64,000 nt of DNA, taken from assembly GCA_049322515.1 (NCBI GenBank), contig JBMOQW010000025.1, positions 124,001 through 188,000 on the forward strand, in the 5' to 3' direction. Shown piece after piece: positions 36,098-44,087 of this stretch. Positions within the stretch are counted from its first letter, which is position 1. The number at the start of each line of letters is the position of its first letter. The position numbers and the translations under genes are program-made. The notes below the pieces were generated by a model. The model was not told the origin of the DNA, ran no database searches, and saw only the letters and a list, made by a program, of their open reading frames with translations. The DNA is from Parasulfuritortus sp049322515. Its GTDB lineage: Bacteria > Pseudomonadota > Gammaproteobacteria > Burkholderiales > Thiobacillaceae.

Positions 36098-36124
36098 ATT
36101 ATAGAGTCGAGTTCACCGGCCAAA
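36098..36124 (-). promoter_or_regulatory. Promoter of nadK
   Basis: On the minus strand TATAAT (36103-36098) is preceded by TTTGGC (36124-36119) with a 15-base spacer. The -10 is perfect; the -35 is weak. The expected start of transcription falls within a base or two of the nadK ATG. Confidence 0.5.
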
Positions 36125-36136
36125 GATGCAAATAAT

Positions 36137-37156
36137 ATGCTGAACGAGCGTGCCCGCATTCTCCTCAAGACCCTGGTCGAATGCTATATCGACGAGGGCC
36201 AGCCGGTCGGCTCGCGCACCCTGGCCAAGCAGACCGGGCTGAACCTGTCGCCGGCCTCGATCCGCAACATCATGTCCGACCTCGAGGAAGGCGGTTACAT
36301 CGCCAGCCCGCACACCTCCGCCGGCCGGATCCCCACGCCCAAGGGCTACCGCTTCTTCGTCGACACCCTGCTCACGGTGAAGCCGCTCGGCGACCCCGAG
36401 ATCAGCCAGCTGGAATCGCGCCTGGCACCCGATGACCCACAGCGGCTGGTGGCCTCCGCCTCGCGCGCCTTGTCCGAGCTGACCCAATTCGCCGGCGTGG
36501 TCCTGATCCCGCACCGGCGCCAGCAGGTGTTCCGCCAGATCGAGTTCATCCCGCTCTCTGAAAAGCGCATCCTGCTGATCATCGTCACCCCCGAAGGCGA
36601 AGTGCAGAACCGGGTCCTGCTGACCGACCGGCCTTACAGCGAGTCGCAGCTGGTCGAGGCCGCCAACGTCTTCAACCGGCATTATGGCGGCCAGTCCTTC
36701 GAGGTGGCCCGGGCCCGGCTGATCGAGGAACTGGGCCACTTGCAGGCCGACATCAGCCGGCTCATGCAGGCCGCTGTGCAAGCCGGCAGCGAGGCGCTCG
36801 GACGCATCGAACCGAATTACGTCCTCAGTGGCGAAGTCAATTTGCTGCGGACCCCCGATCTCGCCACCGACATGGAACGCCTACGCCAGCTGTTCAACCT
36901 GTTCGAGCGCAAGACCGACCTGATGCAATTGCTCGACCTGGGTGGCCAGGCGCGCGGCGTCCAGCTCTACATCGGGGCCGAATCGGGGGTCACCCCGCTC
37001 GATGAATGCAGCGTGATCGCCTCACCCTACGAAGTCGACGGCCAGGTGGTCGGTACCCTGGGCGTGATCGGCCCCACCCGGATGGCCTATGAACGCGTCA
37101 TCCCGATCGTCGACATCACCGCCCGCCTTCTTTCCAACGCCCTCTCCCACCATTGA
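36137..37156 (+). CDS. hrcA: Heat-inducible transcription repressor HrcA
   Basis: A 339-residue repressor of groESL/dnaK-type operons that binds the CIRCE operator and depends on GroEL for activity. The N-terminal winged helix shows L-L-K-T-L-V-E-C-Y-I-D-E-G-Q-P-V-G-S-R-T-L and S-A-S-I-R-N-I-M-S-D-L-E-E-G-G-Y-I-like motifs; H-T-S-A-G-R-I-P-T is diagnostic. The C-terminal domain has the G-x-L-G-V-I-G-P-T-R-M-x-Y segment. The ATG at 36137 begins M-L-N-E-R-A. I see no CIRCE repeat in the window, so its targets are elsewhere. Confidence 0.95.
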   Translation: MLNERARILLKTLVECYIDEGQPVGSRTLAKQTGLNLSPASIRNIMSDLEEGGYIASPHTSAGRIPTPKGYRFFVDTLLTVKPLGDPEISQLESRLAPDDPQRLVASASRALSELTQFAGVVLIPHRRQQVFRQIEFIPLSEKRILLIIVTPEGEVQNRVLLTDRPYSESQLVEAANVFNRHYGGQSFEVARARLIEELGHLQADISRLMQAAVQAGSEALGRIEPNYVLSGEVNLLRTPDLATDMERLRQLFNLFERKTDLMQLLDLGGQARGVQLYIGAESGVTPLDECSVIASPYEVDGQVVGTLGVIGPTRMAYERVIPIVDITARLLSNALSHH

Positions 37157-37163
37157 GAACCCC

Positions 37164-38270
37164 GTGAGCTTCTTCCAGACCGAACCCGAATTCCGCCACG
37201 ACCAGCCACGCCGCATCGGCATCCTGCTCATCAACCTGGGCACTCCGGAAGCCCCCACCGCGCCCGCATTGCGAACCTACCTCAAGGAATTCCTCTCGGA
37301 CCGGCGCGTGGTGGAAATTCCCCGCGCAGTCTGGTGGCCGATCCTGAACGGGGTCATCCTCAACACCCGGCCGGCCAAGTCGGCGCACAAGTACGCCAGC
37401 ATCTGGCAACCCGAAGGTTCGCCCCTCAAGGTGCACACCGAGCAACTCGCCGCCCGCCTGGGGGAAACCCTGGCCACGCGTCTTTCCGAGCCGGTGCGGG
37501 TGGCCTGGGCCATGCGCTATGGCCAGCCTTCGGTGGCCGCCATGCTGGGCCAACTGAAACGCGAGGGCTGCGACCGTCTCCTGATCATGCCCCTCTACCC
37601 GCAGTACGCCGCCAGCAGTGCCGGCACCGCCCTCGATGCCGTCTACCGCACCCTGCTCAAGACCCGCGCCCAGCCCGACCTGCGGACCGTGCGCCATTAT
37701 CACGACGACCCCGGCTACATCGATGCCCTGCGCCAGAGCGTGGCAAGCCATTGGGCCGAACACGGCCGGCCGGACGTGCTGCTCATGAGCTTCCACGGTG
37801 TGCCCAAGCGCAGCCTTGAACTGGGCGATCCCTACCACTGCGAATGCCTGAAGACCGGCCGCCTGCTCGCCGAAGCGCTCGACCTGGCGCCCGAGGCCTA
37901 CCGCATCACCTTCCAGTCCCGGTTCGGCAAGGCCGAGTGGCTGCAACCCTACACCGACGCAACCCTGGCCGAACTGGGCCGCCAGAAGACCCGGCGGGTC
38001 GATACCCTGTGCCCCGGCTTCGCGGCGGACTGCCTGGAAACCCTGGAAGAGATCGCCATGGAAGGCAAGACCACGTTCCTGCAGGCCGGTGGCGGCGAGT
38101 ACCACTACATCCCGGCGCTCAATACCCGGCCAACCTGGGTATCGGCCCTGGCCGACCTGGTCGAGCGCCACCTGGCCGGATGGCGGGACGCTGCCTACGA
38201 TGCCGACCAAGAGCAAGCCCGCCTGAAAGCCCGCCAGGAACGGGCCCGCGCCCTGGGTGCGAAAAACTAG
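37164..38270 (+). CDS. hemH: Ferrochelatase
   Basis: A 368-residue enzyme that inserts ferrous iron into protoporphyrin IX, the last step of haem synthesis. Motifs are I-L-L-I-N-L-G-T-P-E-A-P, P-L-Y-P-Q-Y-A-A-S-S-A-G, the catalytic His in L-M-S-F-H-G-V-P, and F-Q-S-R-F-G-K-A-E-W-L-x-P-Y-T. The start is GTG 37164, eight bases after hrcA stops; the frame also opens further upstream inside hrcA. Haem supply fits the c-type cytochromes nearby, but co-regulation with fccAB is unlikely because a terminator lies between. Confidence 0.94.
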   Translation: MSFFQTEPEFRHDQPRRIGILLINLGTPEAPTAPALRTYLKEFLSDRRVVEIPRAVWWPILNGVILNTRPAKSAHKYASIWQPEGSPLKVHTEQLAARLGETLATRLSEPVRVAWAMRYGQPSVAAMLGQLKREGCDRLLIMPLYPQYAASSAGTALDAVYRTLLKTRAQPDLRTVRHYHDDPGYIDALRQSVASHWAEHGRPDVLLMSFHGVPKRSLELGDPYHCECLKTGRLLAEALDLAPEAYRITFQSRFGKAEWLQPYTDATLAELGRQKTRRVDTLCPGFAADCLETLEEIAMEGKTTFLQAGGGEYHYIPALNTRPTWVSALADLVERHLAGWRDAAYDADQEQARLKARQERARALGAKN

Positions 38271-38346
38271 CGTAACCCGGCGAAAAACCGCGCCAATATT
38301 AGGGTTTGCTTGTTGATATCCGACTACAAATCTCTCAACATTTCGG

Positions 38347-38360
38347 TTGATGCAAATCAA
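38347..38360. promoter_or_regulatory. FNR/ANR/DNR-type binding site before fccAB
   Basis: TTGAT at 38347-38351 and ATCAA at 38356-38360 with a 4-base spacer form an exact FNR-family consensus. A possible -10, TATTTT, lies at 38381-38386, which places the box near -40, the position of class II activation. Confidence 0.65.
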
Positions 38361-38361
38361 G

Positions 38362-38382
38362 AACGCCCGAACGGCGTTTTTA
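38362..38382 (+). terminator. Rho-independent terminator after hemH
   Basis: AACGCC (38362-38367) pairs with GGCGTT (38373-38378) across a CGAAC loop, followed by a T-rich run. It overlaps the presumed fccAB promoter, so it could also act in the early leader if transcription starts upstream. Confidence 0.6.
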
Positions 38383-38434
38383 TTTTGTTTCGGTTGGCGG
38401 CCCGCCGCCCTTTTTCCCAAGCTGGAGGAGCACT

Positions 38435-38734
38435 ATGAAAAAATCCATCGCCGTAACCTTGTTGCTCGCGGGAGCACTGGGCGCCGTCGCCTCGGCCCAC
38501 GCCGATCCGCGCGCCCGCTTTATTGCCGCCAACTGTTCCTACTGCCATGGCCCCGAGGGCAAGAGCCGCGGCGCCGTGCCGAGCCTGGCCGGCCTCGAAG
38601 CCAAGTATTTCGTCGACCAGATGAAGGCGTTCAAGGATGGTTCCCGTCCGGGCACCGTGATGAAGAAGCATGCCGCCGGCTACACCGAGGCTGAATACGA
38701 AATGATGGCCAAGTACTTCGCCGCCGTTAAGTGA
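38435..38734 (+). CDS. fccA: Flavocytochrome c sulfide dehydrogenase, monohaem cytochrome subunit
   Basis: A 99-residue periplasmic cytochrome with a Sec signal peptide (ending A-S-A-H-A) and one haem motif, C34-S-Y-C37-H38. The small monohaem form, next to the flavoprotein gene, matches FccA/SoxE-type subunits that take electrons from the flavin and pass them to other cytochromes. A Shine-Dalgarno GGAGGAG lies five bases upstream. The 24-base gap to fccB indicates one transcript. Confidence 0.88.
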   Translation: MKKSIAVTLLLAGALGAVASAHADPRARFIAANCSYCHGPEGKSRGAVPSLAGLEAKYFVDQMKAFKDGSRPGTVMKKHAAGYTEAEYEMMAKYFAAVK

Positions 38735-38758
38735 TCGCGATAGAGGAGAACATAGATC

Positions 38759-40090
38759 ATGAGCATTAATCGTCGCGACTTTCTGAAAGCATCCGCCGGC
38801 GCCGCTGGCATCGCCGCGGTCGGCCCCCTGGCCGGTTGCGCATCCACCCAGACCGCATCGAGCGGCGCGCCCAAGGTGATCGTGGTGGGCGCCGGCTTCG
38901 GCGGCTCGACCTTCGCCAAATACCTGAAAACCTGGTATCCGAAGGCCCATGTCACTGTCATCGAGCCGAACGACCACTTCACCTCCTGTCCGTTCTCGAA
39001 CACCGTGCTGGCTGGCATCAACCAGATGCAGGACATCGAGCTGCCCTACACCTACCTGCACCAGATGGTCGATACCTGGGTCAAGGACAAGGTCACCGCG
39101 ATCGACTCGGCCAAGCAGACCGTGACCACTGCGGGCGGCAAGACCCTCGCCTACGACAAGCTGGTCCTGGCTGGCGGCATCGAACTGCTGTTCGACAAGG
39201 TGCAAGGCTACGACGCCGAAGCCCAGAAAACCGTGAAGCATGGCTGGAAGGCCACCCGTGACCAAACCGGCGTCCTGCGCCAGCAACTCGAAGCCATGCC
39301 CGACGGCGGCACCTTCGTGATGTCGGTGCCGATGTCCCCGTACCGCTGCCCGCCCGGCCCCTACGAGCGCGCCTGCATGGTCGCCACCTACTTCAAGAAA
39401 GCCAAGCCGAAGTCCAAGATCATCATCCTGGACGGCAACCCGGACATCGCCTCCAAGAAGGGCTTGTTCCTGGCTGCCTGGAAGAAGCACTACGGCTACG
39501 GCACTGACAACAGCATGATCGAGTACCGCCCCAACAACATGCCGCGCGCGGTTGACGCCAAGAAGATGATGGTCGGCACCGAGTTCGACGACGTCAAGGG
39601 TGACGTGATCAACGTGGTGCCGCCGATGCGCGCCGCCGCGATCTGCGGCATGGCCGGCGTGCGCGATGGCAACAATGGCAACTGGTGCACCATCGACTAC
39701 ACGACGTTTGAATCCAAGGTGGTCAAGAACGTCCATATCCTGGGCGACTCCGCGCTGACCAACTTCCCGAAGTCGGGTTCGGTGGCCAACAACACCGGCA
39801 AGATGTGCGCCTATGCCATGAGCGAGATGTTCAGCGGTCGTCCGGTCGACCCGGCACCGGTGGTCACCAACACCTGCTACTCGGCGGGCTCCGAGACCAC
39901 CGCCTTCCACGTCGCCACCGTGTTCCGTTGGAACGACGAGAAGAAGGCCATGGTCCCGCCCAAGGATGCCAACGGCGTGTCCAGCGAAGAGAGCGAACTC
40001 GAGATGGCCTACATGGAATCCTGGGCGCGCAACGTCTGGTCCGACACCCTGGCCCTGCCCGAGAACTACAAGTTCACCGCCAAGGGCTGA
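38759..40090 (+). CDS. fccB: Flavocytochrome c sulfide dehydrogenase, flavoprotein subunit
   Basis: A 443-residue FAD protein that oxidises sulfide to sulfur or polysulfide in the periplasm. A Tat signal (N-R-R-D-F-L-K, residues 4-10) shows export after folding. The FAD site V-V-G-A-G-F-G-G lies near 42-49. Conserved cysteines are present in T-S-C-P-F-S-N, Y-R-C-P-P-G-P-Y-E-R-A-C and I-C-G-M-A, consistent with the redox-active pair and covalent FAD attachment. The C-terminal flavocytochrome-binding region (A-Y-M-E-S-W) is also present. It follows fccA with 24 bases between, and a strong terminator ends the operon. Confidence 0.93.
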   Translation: MSINRRDFLKASAGAAGIAAVGPLAGCASTQTASSGAPKVIVVGAGFGGSTFAKYLKTWYPKAHVTVIEPNDHFTSCPFSNTVLAGINQMQDIELPYTYLHQMVDTWVKDKVTAIDSAKQTVTTAGGKTLAYDKLVLAGGIELLFDKVQGYDAEAQKTVKHGWKATRDQTGVLRQQLEAMPDGGTFVMSVPMSPYRCPPGPYERACMVATYFKKAKPKSKIIILDGNPDIASKKGLFLAAWKKHYGYGTDNSMIEYRPNNMPRAVDAKKMMVGTEFDDVKGDVINVVPPMRAAAICGMAGVRDGNNGNWCTIDYTTFESKVVKNVHILGDSALTNFPKSGSVANNTGKMCAYAMSEMFSGRPVDPAPVVTNTCYSAGSETTAFHVATVFRWNDEKKAMVPPKDANGVSSEESELEMAYMESWARNVWSDTLALPENYKFTAKG

Positions 40091-40110
40091 GCCGTCGTCA
40101 CATCGAGCGC

Positions 40111-40133
40111 AAGGGGGCTTCGGCCCCCTTTTT
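40111..40133 (+). terminator. Rho-independent terminator after fccAB
   Basis: An 8-bp stem (AAGGGGGC with GCCCCCTT) closes a TTCG tetraloop and is followed by TTTTT, 20 bases after the fccB stop. Confidence 0.9.
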
Positions 40134-40159
40134 CATGGTGGCACCCGCCCCGCCCTGGA

Positions 40160-40927
40160 TCAAAGATCGAACACCTGATCTGGCTGAAGCGGCCTCACAC
40201 CGAGCGTCGTGCCGCCGGAGGGTGCCAGTTCCGCCATGATCTCGGCCTCGCCGCCCGGTTTCAGATGGGTGATCCAGACTTGCGCGGTGGACCGCAGCTT
40301 GGCCAGATCGGGCAACAAGGTGGCCGGACAGTAATGATCGGAAATCTCGGCGATGTGCTCGTGACTGTTGGCGAACGAGGCTTCGACGATGAAGTGGCGC
40401 AAGTCATCGGTCGCGTTGGCGAGCTGGAACAGATCGGTGTGGCTCGCGGTGTCGCCGGAAAAGATCAGGCTGCCGGTGGCGCCGCGTAGGAGAAAGCCGA
40501 CCGCCGGCCGACCATGGCTGGCCGGGATGGCGATGATCTCGCGCCCATCGAGCCGCTCGGGCACGCCGATGTCCAGCGCCGCGTAGCGCATGGCGGGGCG
40601 ATGCACATCGGGGATCCGGGCAAAATCCGGCCAGATCTGCCAGTTGAAGAGATGCGCCTTGAGGATCTCGATCACCTCGGGCAAGGCATGCACGAGCAAC
40701 GGCGACGTGCGTACCGCGCCGACGCTGTCGAGCAGGAGTGGCAAGGCCAGGATGTGATCGAGATGGGCATGGGTGATGAACACGTGGCGAACGCGTGCCA
40801 TCGCTTCGAGCGACAACCGGGTCACGCCGCTGCCGGCATCGATCAGGATGTCGTCGTCGACCAGGAACGATGTGGTGTGGCGTTCGCCGCCAATGCCCCC
40901 CGAACAGCCCAGCACCCTGACCTGCAT
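40160..40927 (-). CDS. Metallo-beta-lactamase fold hydrolase, probable class II cAMP phosphodiesterase
   Basis: A 255-residue soluble protein with the metal site H53-x-H55-x-D57-H58 in T-H-A-H-L-D-H-I-L, further ligands in A-S-H-G-R-P, F-S-G-D-T-A-S-H-T and W-I-T-H-L-K-P. The H-x-H-L-D-H motif and overall layout match class II 3',5'-cyclic nucleotide phosphodiesterases, although the family is close to other MBL hydrolases. Its gene directly follows a nucleotide cyclase gene and the two overlap or nearly touch, which supports cAMP or cGMP as substrate. ATG 40927 has GGGAGAAGG just upstream; ATG 40942 overlaps the cyclase stop. Confidence 0.75.
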   Translation of the reverse strand: MQVRVLGCSGGIGGERHTTSFLVDDDILIDAGSGVTRLSLEAMARVRHVFITHAHLDHILALPLLLDSVGAVRTSPLLVHALPEVIEILKAHLFNWQIWPDFARIPDVHRPAMRYAALDIGVPERLDGREIIAIPASHGRPAVGFLLRGATGSLIFSGDTASHTDLFQLANATDDLRHFIVEASFANSHEHIAEISDHYCPATLLPDLAKLRSTAQVWITHLKPGGEAEIMAELAPSGGTTLGVRPLQPDQVFDL

Positions 40928-40938
40928 CGCCTTCTCCC

Positions 40939-43161
40939 TCATTTGCTCGTGTAGACAAAGACACCGTCCCAGTCCTCTGGCGGCGGCTCGCTCCGGAAAT
41001 GGGCCACGCGCTCCAGATACACCGTGTACAGCTTGCACGGCCGGCGGCTGTTCAAGTCCGTGAGCGCAACCTCGGCGGCATCCCAGCGGCGCCGCAGGTA
41101 GTCCTCCAGGGCGGCTTCGAAGCGGCGCGCCTCGGCCAGACGGTCCTCGGCCACCGCACCAGCCTCGCCCAGCGGTTCGTAGATGGCGACCGGCTGCTGC
41201 TTGCCCTTGACCCGGACCCGATCAACCGGCATGAAGACCAGCTCCGGACACGCCTGCCGGGTCTCCTCGCCGACCAGCACGCCGACCCCGTATTGCCGGG
41301 TCAGTGCCTCCAGGCGCGAAGCCAGGTTCACCGCGTCCGCCATCACCGTGTACGCCATGCGGAACGCCGAACCCATGTTGCCGACCGCCATGCGCCCGGT
41401 GTTGACGCCGACGCCGACACTCACCGGCGGCCAGCCGCGCGCCGCCAACTGCGGGTTCAACTCTGCCAGAGTGGCCTGCATGGCGAGCGCGGTCAACACC
41501 GCATCGCGGGCATGGTGTTGGTCGCTCATCGGCGCGCCCCAGAAGGCCATGATGGCATCACCTATGTACTTGTCGATGGTGCCCTGGTGATCCTGCACCA
41601 GGCGGGTCATGTGCGACAGGTAGACGTTGAGCATGGCGGCCAACTCCGAGGCTTCCAGCTTTTCCGAGATGCTGGTGAATCCGACGATGTCGGTGAACAG
41701 CACCGACATCACCCGCGACTCGCCGCGCAGGCTGTAGCGCTCCGGGTCCTTGGCCATCTCGTCGACCAGCTCGGGCGGCACATACTGGCCGAACAGGCGG
41801 GTGATCTGGGCCTTGGAACGTGCCTCGACGAAGAAGCCGTAGGACATGTTGATGACGAACAGGCCAAGCACCGCGACCAGGACCGTGGCCACGGGCAGAT
41901 GGGCATGCCATTGGGCCCAGGCCGCGTAGTCGGCACCGAGCAGGGCGACCGCCAGGGCCAGGGTGACCAGGGAGGCGGCCAGGGGCGCCAGCAAGGGCAG
42001 CCCCGCGGCGAGCGCCAGTCCGAGCACCACGACCAGGCCGATCTCGAGTGTGCGGGCCCAGGGAGGCGTCCATTTCACGGTGCCGTCGAGCACCCCGGAA
42101 ATCAGGTTGGCGTGGATCTCCACGCCCGGAAACACCTTGGCGGTGGGCGTCACCCTGAGGTCCATGATGCCGGGTGCGGAGGAGCCGATCAGCACCGCGC
42201 GGCCCTCCAGGTCGGCCACTGCGGCACGGCCGGCCAGCACGTCGGCGGCCGAGACATAGCGGAAGGCGCCCGGCGGCCGGTAGGGCACGGCAACGCGGGC
42301 CTGGTCGTCCATGGGGATGCGCAGGCCATCGAGGTCGAGCGCGGCCGGGTGGACACCCTCGGCAGGCAGCACGCGGGGGGTGCCGGCGGCCATGGCTTGC
42401 AGCGTGGTGAGCAGGGCCAGGGCGCCATAGCAGCGGCCCTGATGTTCGATGACCAGGGGCATGCGCCGGGCGACCCCGTCGAAATCCGCGTCCATGTTGA
42501 AAAAGCCTGCCGAGGCCGCCGCCCGGGTCAGGCCGGGCAGGTTGGCACTGAACGCCGCCGCCTGCATCGGCCGCACGCCGGCGCGATGCAGCTCGGCGCA
42601 CTCGAGCAGGGGCGCCGGCAAGCCGTCCGGGTTCACCGTTTCGGCGCCGGTGGCAAAGGTGAAGTAATAGCCCAGCACCGAGGGACCGGTGGCCAGCGCG
42701 CGGGCCAGCTCGGCATCGTAGTCGAGGCGTGGCCGCAACTGGCGCACCAGGGCCGGGAAGGAGGGATCGTCGCGCAGCGCGCCGCGCGCCAGCTGTTCCA
42801 GGACCGGCAGGCCGGAACTCTGGTCCGGCTCCGCGAAGAGGATGTCATAGCCGACCGAGGCCACGCCGTAGTCCTGGAACAGGCGCGCCGTGAGCCGGGC
42901 CGTCTTGTCCCGAGACCAGGGCCAGCGGCCGAGTTCGCGCAGGCTCTTCTCGTCGATGTCGACGATCACCACGCGGTCGTCGAGCGCGTCGATCATGCCC
43001 AGCTCGAGCTTGGTGTCGTAGAGCACCATGTCCAGGCGGGACAGGCTCTGGAAGTCATGGAGTCCGCTGGCATGCAGCAACAGCAGGGCCAGGAACGCCA
43101 GGCTGCCGACCAACTGGAAAACCAGGCGGCGGGCACGCAGATTCAGTGTAGTGATCGGCAT
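40939..43161 (-). CDS. CHASE2-domain adenylate/guanylate cyclase
   Basis: A 740-residue inner-membrane receptor cyclase. One helix (about 12-32) precedes a periplasmic CHASE2 sensor (about 35-325, with V-V-I-V-D-I-D-E-K-S-L-R-E-L-G-R-W-P-W-S-R), then three helices (about 335-440) and a class III cyclase domain (about 480-670). Both metal aspartates are present: D491 in L-F-T-D-I-V-G-F-T and D535 in K-Y-I-G-D-A-I-M, plus the N-L-A-S-R-L-E transition-state motif. It should make cAMP (or cGMP) in response to an extracytoplasmic signal. The ATG at 43161 has no evident ribosome site. It is divergent from the lipid transport operon. Confidence 0.9.
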   Translation of the reverse strand: MPITTLNLRARRLVFQLVGSLAFLALLLLHASGLHDFQSLSRLDMVLYDTKLELGMIDALDDRVVIVDIDEKSLRELGRWPWSRDKTARLTARLFQDYGVASVGYDILFAEPDQSSGLPVLEQLARGALRDDPSFPALVRQLRPRLDYDAELARALATGPSVLGYYFTFATGAETVNPDGLPAPLLECAELHRAGVRPMQAAAFSANLPGLTRAAASAGFFNMDADFDGVARRMPLVIEHQGRCYGALALLTTLQAMAAGTPRVLPAEGVHPAALDLDGLRIPMDDQARVAVPYRPPGAFRYVSAADVLAGRAAVADLEGRAVLIGSSAPGIMDLRVTPTAKVFPGVEIHANLISGVLDGTVKWTPPWARTLEIGLVVVLGLALAAGLPLLAPLAASLVTLALAVALLGADYAAWAQWHAHLPVATVLVAVLGLFVINMSYGFFVEARSKAQITRLFGQYVPPELVDEMAKDPERYSLRGESRVMSVLFTDIVGFTSISEKLEASELAAMLNVYLSHMTRLVQDHQGTIDKYIGDAIMAFWGAPMSDQHHARDAVLTALAMQATLAELNPQLAARGWPPVSVGVGVNTGRMAVGNMGSAFRMAYTVMADAVNLASRLEALTRQYGVGVLVGEETRQACPELVFMPVDRVRVKGKQQPVAIYEPLGEAGAVAEDRLAEARRFEAALEDYLRRRWDAAEVALTDLNSRRPCKLYTVYLERVAHFRSEPPPEDWDGVFVYTSK

Positions 43162-43256
43162 GGCAGGCGGGCACTCGGGGGGACGGGCATGTCCGGATTG
43201 TATCCCGCCCCGGCGGCGGCGGACCGGTTCGAGCGGCGGCGTCCGGTTGGGCCGTA

Positions 43257-43280
43257 CGTACCGCTCCCCGGAGCGGTATG
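43257..43280 (+). promoter_or_regulatory. RNA hairpin over the ribosome site and start codon of the lipid permease gene
   Basis: TACCGCTC (43259-43266) and GAGCGGTA (43271-43278) form a perfect 8-bp stem with a CCCG loop; in RNA it can extend by a G-U and a C-G pair. It would hide the GGAG and the first ATG of the next gene. Confidence 0.45.
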
Positions 43281-44087
43281 ATGCCGGCCATGGAGCATGT
43301 CATCGACCGACTCAGCCGTCGCGGCGCCGCCTTCCGGGCTTGGCTCGGGACCTGGCGCCGGCTGGTGCGTTTTGGCGCCGAGGCGGTGGTGGAAAGCCTG
43401 ACCCCGGCCACCTACAACAGCGCCACCCGTTCGGTGGTGCAGAAACAGATCTATTTCACCGCCTGGCAGATTCTGCCCGGCTTCAGCCTGTTCTCGGCCC
43501 TGCTCTCCTTCGTCCTGATCCAGATCGTGGTCGACAGCGCGCGCGACTTCGGTATTGCCCAGCATGCCCTGGAGATGTCGGTCAACCTGCTGGTCATGGA
43601 ACTGCTGCCGCTGCTCACCGCGTTGTTCGTCGGCCTGCGCTCGGGCGCGGCGATCAACACCGAAGTCGCGCTGATGATCGTGCACAACGAGATGAAGGCG
43701 CTGGAAGCGGCCGGCGTGGAACCGATGCGCTTCGAGTTCATCCCGCGCGTGATCGGCGGCGTGGTCTCCGTGCTCGCCCTGACCGCCATGGCCAGCACCC
43801 TGGCGCTGTGCCTCGCCTACATCGCCGTGTATGGCTTCCAGACTTCCAGCCTGCCCGAGTTCAACCACATCCTCGGCAGCCTGTTCGACCTGCCCACCAT
43901 CGTGCTGCTTTGGGCCAAGGTGTTCGCCTTCGGCCTCGCGGTCACCGTGATTCCGATCTCAGAGGGCCTCGCCGCGCCGCCCGGCAAGCTGTTCTTCGTG
44001 CCGATCTCGGTGCTGCGCGGCATGGTCCGCCTGTTTTTCGTGCTGATGCTGATCGAGGTGCTGTCATTGATCCTCAAATACATCTGA
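43278..44087 (+). CDS. mlaE: MlaE-type ABC transporter permease (phospholipid transport)
   Basis: A 269-residue inner-membrane permease of the MlaE family, with an N-terminal interfacial helix and about five membrane segments. Family motifs include G-L-R-S-G-A-A-I-N-T-E and E-V-A-L-M-x-x-N-E-M-K-A-L-E-A-A-G, the coupling helix region contacting the ATPase. Such systems move phospholipids between the inner and outer membranes. The first of two adjacent ATGs is used (43278; next at 43281); a GGAG lies about 5 bases upstream within a hairpin. The next gene overlaps its 3' end. Confidence 0.85.
   Translation: MMPAMEHVIDRLSRRGAAFRAWLGTWRRLVRFGAEAVVESLTPATYNSATRSVVQKQIYFTAWQILPGFSLFSALLSFVLIQIVVDSARDFGIAQHALEMSVNLLVMELLPLLTALFVGLRSGAAINTEVALMIVHNEMKALEAAGVEPMRFEFIPRVIGGVVSVLALTAMASTLALCLAYIAVYGFQTSSLPEFNHILGSLFDLPTIVLLWAKVFAFGLAVTVIPISEGLAAPPGKLFFVPISVLRGMVRLFFVLMLIEVLSLILKYI

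Noticed and set aside
40999..43281. A 760-codon plus-strand frame opposite the CHASE2 cyclase
   Set aside because: His/Gly/Gln-rich translation typical of an antisense shadow; the cyclase motifs lie on the minus strand.
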